A stretch of 64,000 nt of DNA, taken from assembly GCF_024722015.1 (NCBI RefSeq), contig NZ_JANQBD010000012.1, positions 62,001-126,000 on the forward strand. The letters are read 5' to 3'. This DNA is from Paenibacillus radicis (ex Xue et al. 2023). GTDB lineage: Bacteria; Bacillota; Bacilli; Paenibacillales; NBRC-103111. Both the position numbers and the translations under genes were made by a program. How positions within the stretch are numbered: the stretch's first letter is position 1; every line of letters starts with the position of its first letter. Shown here piece by piece: positions 1 to 8,677 of this stretch. The notes under the pieces are model-generated. The model saw nothing but the letters and a program-made list of their open reading frames with translations, made no database searches and had not been told where the DNA came from.

Positions 1-203
1 AACGCCTCGTACCCGGCTTTATCCTCAGGTCTCCAGCTGTACATCGTCAGTTTAACCGGATCACCGCCTTGTTTAACCGAAGCTTCGCCCGCCGGCTTCT
101 TGCCGGATTGTGACGGAGTTGTTGCGCTTCCGCCGCACGCGGTTGCTAATATACTCGTCATTAGTAAAAGGGTAGTACCAAATAATAATTTGCTTTTCTT
201 CAT
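1..203 (-). CDS. ABC transporter substrate-binding lipoprotein, N-terminal fragment
   Basis: Only the first 67 codons are inside the window; the gene continues beyond the left edge. The protein starts MKKSKLLF, has a hydrophobic signal segment and a lipobox-like LATAC with Cys23, then a Ser/Pro/Lys-rich linker and a beta strand (VKLTMYSW) typical of family 1 extracellular sugar-binding proteins. It would be a membrane-tethered receptor of a carbohydrate ABC importer. The start ATG follows a GGAGGGG Shine-Dalgarno. The RpiR-type regulator gene ends 58 bases upstream in the same direction, so the two may be co-transcribed and the regulator may respond to the same sugar. The ligand cannot be told from this fragment. 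Confidence 0.8.
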   Translation of the reverse strand, partial: MKKSKLLFGTTLLLMTSILATACGGSATTPSQSGKKPAGEASVKQGGDPVKLTMYSWRPEDKAGYEA

Positions 204-261
204 TCTTGACCCCTCCAGATAATAGTTATTTATATGAAACCAATAGGTGATTCCAAAAAAG

Positions 262-1110
262 TTAAGTATTTTTGCTGACTGCCTTGCGGGTTTTTTCCAA
301 GGATTTCACGTGACGCTCATGGTCTTTTCGGGCGATACCTACGTACAAAATATCAATGACATTCAGTTGAGCAATTCTCGATGCCATAGCTCCGCTTCGA
401 ATGCTGTTCTCCAGTGAGCTCGTGAATAGATTAATTTCAGCGGCGCTTGCAACCGGATTGCTGCCAAAACGCGTGAGTGACAAGGTGACGGCACCGTTTT
501 CCCTAGCAAGCTCAAGAGAATGAATCACATCTTTCGTCTGCCCGGAATAGGAGATCCCAAAAGCAACATCGCGCTCGTCCATATTAACTGCAAGTGTCGC
601 CTGCTCATCCAAACCAAGACCTGTTTCGCACCAATAATTGATCCTCGTAAGCTTCTGCTTCAAATCCATAGCAATTACCGCAGAAGCTCCAACGCCGAAG
701 ATAACGATTTTCTTCGCCTTGCTCATGACATCTATAGCCTTCTCCAGACTTTCATTAGAAAGAACTGTCAAAGTGTCCTGTATCGACCTCATGTTATTGT
801 GTGAGATTGAAGCAATTAATTCAGATATAGGTCCATCGATCTGGATCTCTTGATACGAATCCAACTCATCCGTATTTTTGGACATATCGGCGGCAATACG
901 CAGCTTCAACTCTTGAAACCCTTTAAAGTTGAGTGAGCGGCAGAGACGAATTAAGGTAGCCTCGCTAACACCAGCCAATACCGCTACTCTTTGTACCGAA
1001 CTATTAACTACTTCCTCTGGATTCTCTAATATGTATTTCGCTGCCTTCTGTTCTGTCGGCTTCAAGCTGGAAATTGCCGCTTTCAAACTAATTAAGCCGC
1101 CCTTCAACAT
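262..1110 (-). CDS. MurR/RpiR family transcriptional regulator
   Basis: The protein has 282 residues. Residues about 8-80 form the RpiR-type helix-turn-helix (VAVLAGVSEATLIRLCRSL), and residues about 110-235 form a SIS phosphosugar-binding domain (IVIFGVGASAVIAMDLKQKL, then FGISYSGQTKDVIHSLELA). The family senses phosphorylated sugars through the SIS domain and controls sugar catabolism genes. I chose the ATG at 1110 (MLKGGL) because GGAAGTG lies 7 bases before it; a TTG at 1131 is also open. Upstream lie a sigma-A-like promoter and a perfect inverted repeat that could be its own operator. Its likely target is the sugar-binding protein gene immediately downstream. Length and architecture are normal for the family. 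Confidence 0.9.
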   Translation of the reverse strand: MLKGGLISLKAAISSLKPTEQKAAKYILENPEEVVNSSVQRVAVLAGVSEATLIRLCRSLNFKGFQELKLRIAADMSKNTDELDSYQEIQIDGPISELIASISHNNMRSIQDTLTVLSNESLEKAIDVMSKAKKIVIFGVGASAVIAMDLKQKLTRINYWCETGLGLDEQATLAVNMDERDVAFGISYSGQTKDVIHSLELARENGAVTLSLTRFGSNPVASAAEINLFTSSLENSIRSGAMASRIAQLNVIDILYVGIARKDHERHVKSLEKTRKAVSKNT

Positions 1111-1164
1111 GGATATCACTTCCTTTTCCAAAGAGAGTACTGCTTTAAGCCATTTACGTTCCTT

Positions 1165-1192
1165 ATTATAATACTTTATTTCATTTTGTAAA
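1165..1192 (-). promoter_or_regulatory. Probable sigma-A promoter of the RpiR-type gene
   Basis: On the minus strand there is TTTACA at 1192-1187 and TATAAT at 1170-1165, separated by 16 bases. This lies about 55 bases upstream of the chosen ATG at 1110. The match is seen in the sequence; the transcription start is inferred. Confidence 0.6.
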
Positions 1193-1200
1193 TGATTTTA

Positions 1201-1215
1201 TGAAATTTTATTTCA
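1201..1215. promoter_or_regulatory. Inverted repeat TGAAAT-N3-ATTTCA, candidate RpiR operator
   Basis: This is a perfect 6-bp inverted repeat with a 3-base spacer, directly upstream of the -35 element of the RpiR-type gene. RpiR-family regulators bind AT-rich palindromes of this size, so autoregulation is a reasonable inference. Confidence 0.4.
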
Positions 1216-1335
1216 CGCATGTGTTATATTTCATTACATTTAATTCGTTAACCGGTCTTGGTATAAGCAGTGATAAGGAGATCTATGCAGAATGTACACA
1301 CAGATCCACGAAGATAATTAACCATTGGTCATCAG

Positions 1336-1396
1336 AAAAAGAAAAATCGCGCAAGATCCTGCAATCGGCTGGATCTTGCGCGATCTTTCTCTTTTT
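1336..1396 (-). terminator. Strong bidirectional intrinsic terminator
   Basis: A 14-bp perfect stem (1346-1359 with 1371-1384, core GCGCAAGATCC) has an 11-base loop. On the minus strand it is followed by TTTTTCTTTTTC, ten bases past the stop of the arabinoside permease operon. The plus strand also has a T-rich tail, so it can stop transcription from both sides. Confidence 0.85.
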
Positions 1397-1405
1397 ATAC
1401 TCAGC

Positions 1406-2236
1406 TTACCCTTTTATTCCAGTCGTAGCAATCCCTTCAATAAAGTAGCGCTGCCCGATAAGAAAGACTACTACAGCAGGCATTACCATGATCGTAGTCC
1501 CGGCCATCAATAAATTCATAGGTGTGTTATTAGCTCCGCGAAGCGTGGATAAGCCTAATGAAACTGTATATTTATTGCTATCATTCAGATAAACCAACTG
1601 CCCGAGAAAGTCATTCCACACCCCAACAAATGTAAAAAGCAGAACCACAACGATAGCCGGTTTAATGAGAGGAATAATAATTTTAAAATAAATGGCGAAA
1701 TAGCCCGCTCCATCAATAACAGCTGACTCGTCCAGTTCTTTGGGAATCGTCATTAAAAATTGTCTGAGCAGAAAAATATTAAAAGCGCCTCCACCAAAAA
1801 AAGCAGGAATAATTAAAGGCCAATATGAATTCGTTAGTTGCAATTTGGACCAACCGATGTAAGTTGGAACTAGAGTTACGATACTCGGCAGCAGAATGGT
1901 CATAATGATAAGCGTAAACCAGAAATCCTTAAGCGGAAATTCCAGCCTGGCAAACCCATATGCGGTCAAGCTGCTTGTTAAGGCAACACCAATCATAACG
2001 GGTACGATGATCATCAGTGTATTGATAAAATATTGGGCAAAATTAATTCTTTCCATAACCTCTGTGTAATTTTCCAGACCAAATGTATGAGGAATCCAGA
2101 TCGGAGGAAATTCCAAAATTTCTACCAAGCTCAGAAACGAGGATCGAACGATCCAATACATAGGAAAAAACACAATAATCGCCAAGAGTGTCAAGAAAAA
2201 ATAAGTGACAATTCGGCCTCTCAAACGATAAGTCAT
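1406..2236 (-). CDS. Carbohydrate ABC transporter permease, MalG type
   Basis: This 276-residue integral membrane protein of the MalG/AraQ type has about six transmembrane segments. The cytoplasmic EAA loop appears as ELDESAVIDGAGYF...IIIPL near residues 165-195, and the C-terminus FIEGIATTGIKG is characteristic of this permease class. Its start ATG shares one base with the stop of the preceding permease gene (TAATG), which implies translational coupling. It is the last gene of the GH127-binding protein-permease-permease operon and is followed by a strong terminator. It should form the transmembrane heterodimer with the 2236-3150 product. No ATPase gene lies in the operon, so a shared MsmX-like ATPase encoded elsewhere probably powers it (inference from Bacillota sugar importers). 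Confidence 0.9.
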   Translation of the reverse strand: MTYRLRGRIVTYFFLTLLAIIVFFPMYWIVRSSFLSLVEILEFPPIWIPHTFGLENYTEVMERINFAQYFINTLMIIVPVMIGVALTSSLTAYGFARLEFPLKDFWFTLIIMTILLPSIVTLVPTYIGWSKLQLTNSYWPLIIPAFFGGGAFNIFLLRQFLMTIPKELDESAVIDGAGYFAIYFKIIIPLIKPAIVVVLLFTFVGVWNDFLGQLVYLNDSNKYTVSLGLSTLRGANNTPMNLLMAGTTIMVMPAVVVFLIGQRYFIEGIATTGIKG

Positions 2237-3150
2237 TATTTCTTCCCTCCCTCGTAATGCACCCAGCCTGAAGAGGATTTAAACAGCAAATAAGTAAAAA
2301 ACGATACAATGATGAATAGTACCCATGCCAATGCACTGGCATACCCCATGCTTTGCCGCTGGAATGCTTCACGGTAAATGTAAAAGGCATAAAACAGCGT
2401 AGAATTTTCGGGACCTCCTTGAGTCATCGAGTAAGCTTGAGTGAACGCTGTGATCGAATTGACAAACCCAAGGATTACATTATAAAAAATAATGGGCGTC
2501 ATGAGTGGAATCGTCACAGACGTAAGCTTATGCCACCAACCCCCACCATCGATTTCCACTGCCTCAAGTAAATGCTTGGGGACATCCTGCAAGCCGGCCA
2601 GGAAAATTACAATAACGTTACCCGATCCCCACACCGCAATAATGACCATAGATAATACCGATGTATCCGGACTGTTAACCCACATTTGCTTCTCAATACC
2701 AACAAAGCTCAATAGATGATTAATAATGCCGAAATCCGGATTGTACAGCCACAGCCAAATAATACTTGTAGCCAGCACCGGAATAATGGAGGGTAAATAA
2801 AAGACAGCGCGGAAGAAGGCTCTTCCTGTTATATCCTGATTCAAGAACAGTGCAACAAGCAAGCAAAAAACAATTGAAGCAAACACACAGCCGATGGAAT
2901 ACAAAGCCGTTGCTTTAAGCGAATCATAAAAAAACAAATCCTCGGTAAAAATGGCCTTATAATTGGCTAATCCGATCCATTGCATAGGCTTTAATATCGT
3001 CCAGTCAGTAAAACTTATATACAAGCTGTACAGCAAAGGTCCTATTGTAAAAATTAGCACCCCTAGAATGGCCGGTAATATGCAAATGTAACCGACTAAC
3101 ACCTGCTGTCTCTTATGGCTTCGATAACTGGCTGACTTTATTGTAGACAT
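2236..3150 (-). CDS. Carbohydrate ABC transporter permease, MalF type
   Basis: The product has 304 residues, about six transmembrane helices and the EAA motif (LLEAVEIDGGGWWHKLTSVTIP). It is the MalF/UgpA-type partner of the downstream permease. The open frame extends to 3231, but I place the start at the ATG at 3150 (MSTIKS), which has GGAGG 11 bases upstream. The reading frame ends in TAATG, overlapping the next permease. The context is an operon beginning with a GH127 enzyme, so arabinofuranosyl oligosaccharides are the likely cargo. Family assignment is firm and substrate is inference. Confidence 0.88.
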   Translation of the reverse strand: MSTIKSASYRSHKRQQVLVGYICILPAILGVLIFTIGPLLYSLYISFTDWTILKPMQWIGLANYKAIFTEDLFFYDSLKATALYSIGCVFASIVFCLLVALFLNQDITGRAFFRAVFYLPSIIPVLATSIIWLWLYNPDFGIINHLLSFVGIEKQMWVNSPDTSVLSMVIIAVWGSGNVIVIFLAGLQDVPKHLLEAVEIDGGGWWHKLTSVTIPLMTPIIFYNVILGFVNSITAFTQAYSMTQGGPENSTLFYAFYIYREAFQRQSMGYASALAWVLFIIVSFFTYLLFKSSSGWVHYEGGKK

Positions 3151-3190
3151 ATCGGTTGTTGCCTCCTTCATACCCTTTACTAAAGTGTAC

Positions 3191-3225
3191 AGAGGCCACC
3201 CGCGCACCCGCAAGGATCGGCCTCT
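3191..3225 (-). other. Intercistronic hairpin between binding protein and permease genes
   Basis: AGAGGCC (3191-3197) pairs with GGCCTCT (3219-3225), with a GC-rich loop and no U-tract. It lies in the 120-base gap between the binding-protein stop and the permease start. Such stems often stabilise the 3' end of abundant binding-protein mRNA in sugar operons. The stem is visible; the role is inferred. Confidence 0.45.
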
Positions 3226-3270
3226 ATACACGAACGAATTCCAGGCTAATGCCTACCAAAGCAATGCTTA

Positions 3271-4689
3271 TTAATTGGCTTTCCCGCTTTCAAAGATCGG
3301 CTTGATTTTGGGCATCATTTCGGTAATGGCATCCTTTGCTGTTTTCGTTCCTAACCAGACAGGATCGAGTCCCGGATTGAGTATGTCCCCGATTCTGCTG
3401 TAGGTCGGCAAGAAGAACCATGGTGTTGGATAAGTCGCTTTAAGAGCGTAATCGATAACGGCTGTTTTATATTCAGGAGGATGAACAGGCGATTGCGTCC
3501 ATCTCTTGATTTTGTCCGCATCCGTATACCAGCTCGCTTCAGCCGGCATCCATACGCCGCTATCGATATTAGCCAAATTTTTCTCCGTATTCATTAACCA
3601 CTTGTAAAGCTCAACGGTTTCTTTGACATATTTGGTGCTTTTATAGATGACGATAGGGGTTCCGGTATTGGTTGTTGCAGGCTTTTTGAAAATTGGCAGA
3701 ACGCCAATGCCATTTTTCAAGCCCTTGCTTAGCTGAGGATTAATATTTACGAGTTCCCATTGTCCCGATGTCACCATCGCCACCTTTTTAGATAGCAGCA
3801 GTTGACCTACATCTCCGGGAAGCCCTGAAGATTGCGCTGCCGTTGGGGAAACATGCTCTACATTCGACAGATCGGCAATTTTCTGAATCGCCTCAATCGT
3901 CTCAGGCTTATCCAGGAGCAGCTGTTTACCGTCTTGACTTACTTCTCCTCCGCCATTGCTGATCGCAAATGGTGTCCAGAAGAAGTCTTGACCATGACTG
4001 ACATTTATTCCGTATTGAACGATGTTTTTGACATCAAACCCGGCTTCGTTTGGATGCTTGCCGTTCTTATCCTTCGTCAATTTTCTAGCGACATCCAGCA
4101 TCTGGTCCCATGTCCAAGCTTTCTCCGTCTCAGCCGGCGGATAAGGGAGCTGCGCCTCATCGAACATTGTTTTATTGTAATGCAGCAAAATAATTTCGTT
4201 AGCCACACTGTAGCCAAGCAGCTTGCCATCCGGCGAAACAAATTTGTTGCTCTCCAGCTTCGGAGTAACGGAACCATCCTTATAAAAGGATGACAGATCC
4301 ATCAGAATACCGGATTCTGCGTATTTAAGTGCTTGAGCCTCCAGCATCGTGCTTATATCCGGCAGTGTATTCGAGGCAGCCATAGCGCTTAGCTTAGCGC
4401 CGAATTCACTTAATGCTACGTTCTGATAGTCTACTTTAATATTGGGATTCGCCTTCTCAAATTCGTTCAGGCTGATGCGAGTTGATTTGGCTTCTTCGTT
4501 GTTAGCCCAGTCGGTAAAGCGGATCGTCACCTTCTCTGTGCTTGCAGGAGTTTTGGTTTCTGCAGTTGGAGCCGCAGCGTTAGGTGCAGGCGCTGAAGAT
4601 GGACTTGAGGTCGGATTGCAGCCCGCTACAACAGCCAGCGATAGAGTGGTGAAGGTGCATGCTTTCAAGAATCGTTTCATTGAACTCAT
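3271..4689 (-). CDS. Extracellular solute-binding lipoprotein of the arabinoside operon
   Basis: This 472-residue family 1 solute-binding protein belongs to the COG1653-like group. A signal peptide ends in the lipobox VVAGC with Cys24, then an Ala/Pro/Thr-rich linker leads to the binding domain starting about residue 55 (EKVTIRFTDWANNEEAK). The start MSSMKRF at 4689 is preceded by GGAGGGG; an in-frame extension to 4728 has no better ribosome site. It sits 51 bases after the GH127 gene and before the two permease genes, so it is the receptor of the same importer. Aromatic-rich segments such as TPWFFLPTY near the C-terminus fit a sugar ligand. The exact ligand is unknown. Confidence 0.88.
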   Translation of the reverse strand: MSSMKRFLKACTFTTLSLAVVAGCNPTSSPSSAPAPNAAAPTAETKTPASTEKVTIRFTDWANNEEAKSTRISLNEFEKANPNIKVDYQNVALSEFGAKLSAMAASNTLPDISTMLEAQALKYAESGILMDLSSFYKDGSVTPKLESNKFVSPDGKLLGYSVANEIILLHYNKTMFDEAQLPYPPAETEKAWTWDQMLDVARKLTKDKNGKHPNEAGFDVKNIVQYGINVSHGQDFFWTPFAISNGGGEVSQDGKQLLLDKPETIEAIQKIADLSNVEHVSPTAAQSSGLPGDVGQLLLSKKVAMVTSGQWELVNINPQLSKGLKNGIGVLPIFKKPATTNTGTPIVIYKSTKYVKETVELYKWLMNTEKNLANIDSGVWMPAEASWYTDADKIKRWTQSPVHPPEYKTAVIDYALKATYPTPWFFLPTYSRIGDILNPGLDPVWLGTKTAKDAITEMMPKIKPIFESGKAN

Positions 4690-4740
4690 AGTAACCCCTC
4701 CAAATGATATATGATGGTTTCGTAACATTTAAACCTGGAT

Positions 4741-6699
4741 TCAGCTTTCTCTAACCCATACTGCCATTTCTCCGCGACCCCGGTTAGCCCAGGAAAAATA
4801 AGGAATGAAAGTAGCTGTTACCGACTCGGTTCGAATGTTGTCTTCCACTTTATACAGAAGGTTATCCCAACCATCCGTTTGCTCCCTGTAAGCTTCAACG
4901 CTCAGAACCTGAAGCCCTCCCAGCACCTCTGCATGATATTGGACCTGCTCTTGAGTCTGCCGCGCAATCACGATTTGATGCAGGTTCGGCCCATTGTCGG
5001 CCTCCTCCATACAATACACAATCGGTCCTCGCTGCAGTGCTACTTTTCCAATCGTCTCCCGAAGCAAGGGATGTCCTTTCATGCGGTTAACAGGCATGGG
5101 AAGATTAAGCTCCACCGTATCGCCTGATTGCCAAACCCTGTTGATATACACATATCCATCTACCAACACATCGTCTGTTTGAAACGTTATGCCATTTAGT
5201 CGAATCTCAGCTGCTTTGCACCACTTTGGAATTCGTAAAGCTAATGTAAACTCGACTGCTCCTTCCACTGTTAGTTCAAAATGTACATTGCCTTTCCAAG
5301 GGAGCTGCGATTGCTGCAGCAAGCCTATCTGATGACCGCCAAGCTCAATGTCTACCTGGCTGCCTATATAAAGATGAGCATAAAGCGTCTGATCTTTCGT
5401 GGAGTACATGTAACGCCCGAGTGAAGCAAGCAATCTGGCAATATTGGGTGGACAGCAGGCGCATCCGAACCAGCCCTGACGCTGAGGCTTGACATGACTC
5501 AAATTTTTGTTCTTATCACAAGCTTGAGGCCAAACCTCCAACGGATTCACATAGAAAAATTGTCTCCCGTCACGTGACATGCCGCTGATCACTGTATTAT
5601 ACAGAGCCTGCTCCATGACATCGGCGTATTCGCTTCTGGTTTCAATCTGCAGCATACGCTGTGCAAAAAAGATCAAGCCAATCGAGGCGCATGTTTCGGC
5701 ATAAGCCGTATCGTTAGGCAGATCATAATCCAGAGAGAATGCTTCACCGTGGGCCATCGAGCCAATCGCACCCGTAATATACATCCGCTTGTTAACTATA
5801 TTGCTCCAGAGTCTTCGACAAGCCTCCAACAGCTCTTCATCGCCCGTTTCGGCGGCAACATCTGCCATGCCCGAGCACATATATACAACCCTAACCGCAT
5901 GCCCCTCCGCTGTTTCCTGAAGCCTCACCGGCAAATGGGCCTGGCTGTAAGATCGGTCGCGAACCATGTTCAAACCGGAAAAGTGGGTTTTGCGATTGCG
6001 GCGTTCGAACTCAATATCGTAGAAGCTCGGACTCGTACCTCGCTCATTGAGGAAATACTGACTTAAGCTTAAATAAGAGTTAGTTCCGGTAGCATGGTAG
6101 AGCTTTACCAGTGCCAGTTCGATCTCTTGATGACCATCATAGCCATGGAGCTTCCCAGCTTCCGCACCAAACACCTCATCAATACAGTCCGCCAAGCGAC
6201 AAGCGACATCCAACAGCTTCTTTTTTCCAGTCGCCCTATAGTAAGCAACCGCCGCCTCAATCATATGACCTGCACAGTACAGCTCATGACATTCCGCCAA
6301 ATTCATCCATTTCATTTCCGGTTCCTTTAGAGAAAAATAAGTGTTAAGATACCCATCCTTTTGCTGAGCTTTTGCTATGATTTCGATAACTTCATCGGCC
6401 AATCGCTCCAAATCGGGGTCCTTTCCTGTTTCGAGCAAATAACTGACAGCTTCCAGCCATTTGGCCACATCGCTATCCTGAAACACCATGCCGTAAAACT
6501 CTCCTTGAGCCAAGCCTGCGGCAATTTTGAAATTTTGAATCGCATGACTCGGCGCAGCACCCTCCACTCGATCGTTCAATGCCTCCCACTGATAAGGGAC
6601 AACAACCTCACGAATCAATCGAATATATTCAGACCAAAATTCATCTTGAATATGAACATTAGCTAATGGAAGCGCTCTGGAGATCGATAGATTATCCAT
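4741..6699 (-). CDS. GH127 family beta-L-arabinofuranosidase
   Basis: The product has 652 residues and matches the GH127 (DUF1680) family, whose type enzyme HypBA1 removes beta-L-arabinofuranosyl units with a zinc-bound cysteine nucleophile. The catalytic set is visible with the correct spacing: Glu319 (HGEAF, acid/base), Glu335 and Cys337 (AETCAS), and Cys415-Cys416 (GCACCPPN). They align with HypBA1 Glu322, Glu338, Cys340, Cys417 and Cys418. The N-terminal (alpha/alpha)6 barrel is followed by beta domains from about residue 425. There is no signal peptide, so it acts in the cytoplasm on imported oligosaccharides. It is the first gene of the transporter operon; the start ATG has AAAGGAGAG upstream. 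Some GH127 members act on other furanosides, so the substrate is likely but not certain. Confidence 0.88.
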   Translation of the reverse strand: MDNLSISRALPLANVHIQDEFWSEYIRLIREVVVPYQWEALNDRVEGAAPSHAIQNFKIAAGLAQGEFYGMVFQDSDVAKWLEAVSYLLETGKDPDLERLADEVIEIIAKAQQKDGYLNTYFSLKEPEMKWMNLAECHELYCAGHMIEAAVAYYRATGKKKLLDVACRLADCIDEVFGAEAGKLHGYDGHQEIELALVKLYHATGTNSYLSLSQYFLNERGTSPSFYDIEFERRNRKTHFSGLNMVRDRSYSQAHLPVRLQETAEGHAVRVVYMCSGMADVAAETGDEELLEACRRLWSNIVNKRMYITGAIGSMAHGEAFSLDYDLPNDTAYAETCASIGLIFFAQRMLQIETRSEYADVMEQALYNTVISGMSRDGRQFFYVNPLEVWPQACDKNKNLSHVKPQRQGWFGCACCPPNIARLLASLGRYMYSTKDQTLYAHLYIGSQVDIELGGHQIGLLQQSQLPWKGNVHFELTVEGAVEFTLALRIPKWCKAAEIRLNGITFQTDDVLVDGYVYINRVWQSGDTVELNLPMPVNRMKGHPLLRETIGKVALQRGPIVYCMEEADNGPNLHQIVIARQTQEQVQYHAEVLGGLQVLSVEAYREQTDGWDNLLYKVEDNIRTESVTATFIPYFSWANRGRGEMAVWVRES

Positions 6700-6781
6700 A
6701 GTACTCTCCTTTCTTATCTTGCAAGAACAGCTGCTCCAAGACCTGAGTACGGCTTTATTTTTTAAATAATTACAACGTTAC

Positions 6782-6795
6782 AGTAAGCGCTTTAT
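6782..6795. promoter_or_regulatory. cre-like site in the GH127/AraC intergenic region
   Basis: AGTAAGCGCTTTAT matches the CcpA catabolite-repression consensus TGWAARCGYTTWCA at 11 of 14 positions and has the palindromic core AAGCGCTT. It lies between the divergent GH127 operon and AraC-type gene, where catabolite repression would be expected. This is a weak match judged by eye. Confidence 0.4.
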
Positions 6796-6800
6796 TTAAT

Positions 6801-6819
6801 ATATTACATGTAGTAATAT
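6801..6819. promoter_or_regulatory. Inverted repeat ATATTAC-N5-GTAATAT, candidate operator
   Basis: This perfect 7-bp inverted repeat with a 5-base spacer lies in the 181-base divergent promoter region between the GH127 operon and the AraC-type gene. It could be an operator or a palindromic promoter element. No regulator can be assigned with certainty, although the neighbouring AraC protein is the first candidate. Confidence 0.35.
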
Positions 6820-6880
6820 GGTATGAATATAGGGTTTTACAACCACTTTTTTAAAAATTTCAACCTATGGAGGCACCGCG

Positions 6881-7771
6881 ATGAATTCACCTATCCTTCA
6901 TTTCATTTCACCGCCAGTCCCTTATTTTATAGATTGCGGCAGAGCTTATTACCGTCGTGGAGAGTCTCATATTAGCAGGAGCAACATCGGATCCTTTGAT
7001 TTGATTGTGGTGACTAAAGGGACTTTGTTTATCGGGGAAGGTACGAACGAATGGGCGCTTCAGAAGGGGGAAGCTTTCATTCTCAGACCTGATGCGAATC
7101 ATTACGGAACTGCGCCTTGTGTGGAGGAAACCGAGATCATCTGGATTCATTTCCATACCTTTGGCGCCTGGAATGAGTGCGAGGGGATGAACGCATGTCT
7201 GGAAAACCAGTCTGCTCTAATAGAGCAGCATAAACAAACCGCCTATTTGAACCATGCGGAGGTTTGTCCGATATTCATTCCGAAATATATGCAGCTATCT
7301 CAGAAGGCAATCGATATTTTGGAGCAGTTTTTTCAGTTGGAGCACGAGCCGCGATCCCTTCGGAACTGGAAGAGACAAACAGCCTTTCAGCTATTTATGC
7401 AGCATCTGGATCGAGACCTGGCAGCAGCATCGGATGCAACAGCCTTCCATCTGGCCGAGAAGGTCGAATTGTTTATTCGCCAAAATTACACACAACGTGT
7501 ATCCAACCCCCTCCTACAAAAAGAGCTCAATTACCATCCTAACTATTTGGCCAAATGTATGCTGAAGGTTTATGGGATGACACCAATCGACTACTTGCAG
7601 CACTACCGCATAGAGCAAGCCAAGAAGCTTCTGATTCAAACGGAATGGTCTATTACCCGTATAGCCGAGGAGATTGGTTTTCAACACGGTTCTTATTTTT
7701 CAACCTGTTTTTTAAAAAAAGAGGGCATTTCACCTCTGAGCTTTCGCAGAAAATTTATAGGGAATGCTTAA
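6881..7771 (+). CDS. AraC family transcriptional regulator
   Basis: The protein has 296 residues. The N-terminal part (about 15-110) is a cupin-like AraC ligand-binding domain (EGTNEWALQKGEAFILRPDANHYGT broken here only as a description of the strand-turn-strand region at 55-80). The C-terminal part (about 190-292) contains two helix-turn-helix units, the second being ITRIAEEIGFQHGSYFSTCF. The start ATG is preceded by TATGGAGGCACC. The gene is divergent from the GH127-transporter operon and probably activates it in response to an arabinose-containing sugar. It ends at a bidirectional terminator. The family call is secure and the effector is unknown. Confidence 0.9.
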   Translation: MNSPILHFISPPVPYFIDCGRAYYRRGESHISRSNIGSFDLIVVTKGTLFIGEGTNEWALQKGEAFILRPDANHYGTAPCVEETEIIWIHFHTFGAWNECEGMNACLENQSALIEQHKQTAYLNHAEVCPIFIPKYMQLSQKAIDILEQFFQLEHEPRSLRNWKRQTAFQLFMQHLDRDLAAASDATAFHLAEKVELFIRQNYTQRVSNPLLQKELNYHPNYLAKCMLKVYGMTPIDYLQHYRIEQAKKLLIQTEWSITRIAEEIGFQHGSYFSTCFLKKEGISPLSFRRKFIGNA

Positions 7772-7796
7772 GAACGCCGAGCCTTCGGTTCAATAA

Positions 7797-7839
7797 AAAT
7801 GCCGCATTGATCAGGTTTTCCCTGCCAATGCGGCTTTTT
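7797..7839 (+). terminator. Intrinsic terminator after the AraC-type gene
   Basis: GCCGCATTG (7801-7809) pairs with CAATGCGGC (7826-7834), followed by TTTTT. The other strand also ends in a T-run (ATTTTTA), so the stem serves both the plus-strand AraC gene and the convergent minus-strand gene ending at 7881. Confidence 0.8.
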
Positions 7840-7880
7840 GCCAATAAGATATCGATGAGATTACACGTCTGTCTTCCGAA

Positions 7881-8600
7881 CTATTTGCCAAGCATCGGCT
7901 CACCGATAAAACTTTTGTCACCTTGAACGTAGATTCGAAGTGCTTTAGTATCCTTGATGTCTAACTCCAATTCTGTTAATGTGTTCCCTTTTACTTTAAG
8001 CTCCTTCACCGCGACATTATTTTCATCCACTACCTTAATTTGCAGGTCTTCTTTAGAAAGGGTATCCGAGGACCATATTTTCGCTTTGAATTTGTTGTAT
8101 ACAAAATTGGTATTAACTTCAATGTTTACAGATCGGGAGCCTCCGGTCACATAGCCATAGTTCAGCACTGTGCCATCGCCTGTAGTAACCTCGGCTGGTG
8201 TTCTGCTTGCCAGTCTATAAGTAGCATTCCCGTTATGAACAAATTCTGGGGAAACTTTGATGAAGTTGATACTGTCTTTTGAAATAGTTCCCGCCACATC
8301 ACCCAGATAAGCCGTTTCCGTGTTGGCATCCCATGTAACTTTAATCCCCGCTGCTTCAGCCACTGCTCTCATCGGCAAATAGGTTGACCCTCTGTAAGTG
8401 ATCGGCACAAGCTTCGTCCCATCATCCGGATCAACAGGCTCGAAAGCTTTACCATTAAGCATGACCTTGATGCCTGTATTCAAAAATACTTTTACCTCCG
8501 TTAATGTTCCTGCTCCCCATACATTTAAAGAAAGACTTAGACACAGCATAACTCCAAGCGTAGTAGCAACTATGCCTTTGCGATTCAATAACTTCCTCAT
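7881..8600 (-). CDS. Secreted copper amine oxidase N-terminal (stalk) domain protein
   Basis: This 239-residue protein has a signal peptide (MRKLLNRKG, hydrophobic core, cleavage near VWGAG). Residues about 30-95 match the copper amine oxidase N-terminal domain that is widespread as a secreted stalk module in Paenibacillus (IKVMLNGKAFEPV, YLPMRAVAEAAGIKVTWD). The remaining 140 residues are beta-rich and resemble no catalytic domain I recognise (ending IYVQGDKSFIGEPMLGK). The start at 8600 is supported by GAGGAGGAG; the frame continues to 8651 without a better site. It is probably cell-surface or secreted. No catalytic function is implied by the stalk domain. Confidence 0.8.
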   Translation of the reverse strand: MRKLLNRKGIVATTLGVMLCLSLSLNVWGAGTLTEVKVFLNTGIKVMLNGKAFEPVDPDDGTKLVPITYRGSTYLPMRAVAEAAGIKVTWDANTETAYLGDVAGTISKDSINFIKVSPEFVHNGNATYRLASRTPAEVTTGDGTVLNYGYVTGGSRSVNIEVNTNFVYNKFKAKIWSSDTLSKEDLQIKVVDENNVAVKELKVKGNTLTELELDIKDTKALRIYVQGDKSFIGEPMLGK

Positions 8601-8677
8601 CCCTTGCTCCTCCTCATTATCTGGAATTGAAATTCCAAAATTGATTTTCATTGTAATTCACTTCACCTCGTAAAAAC

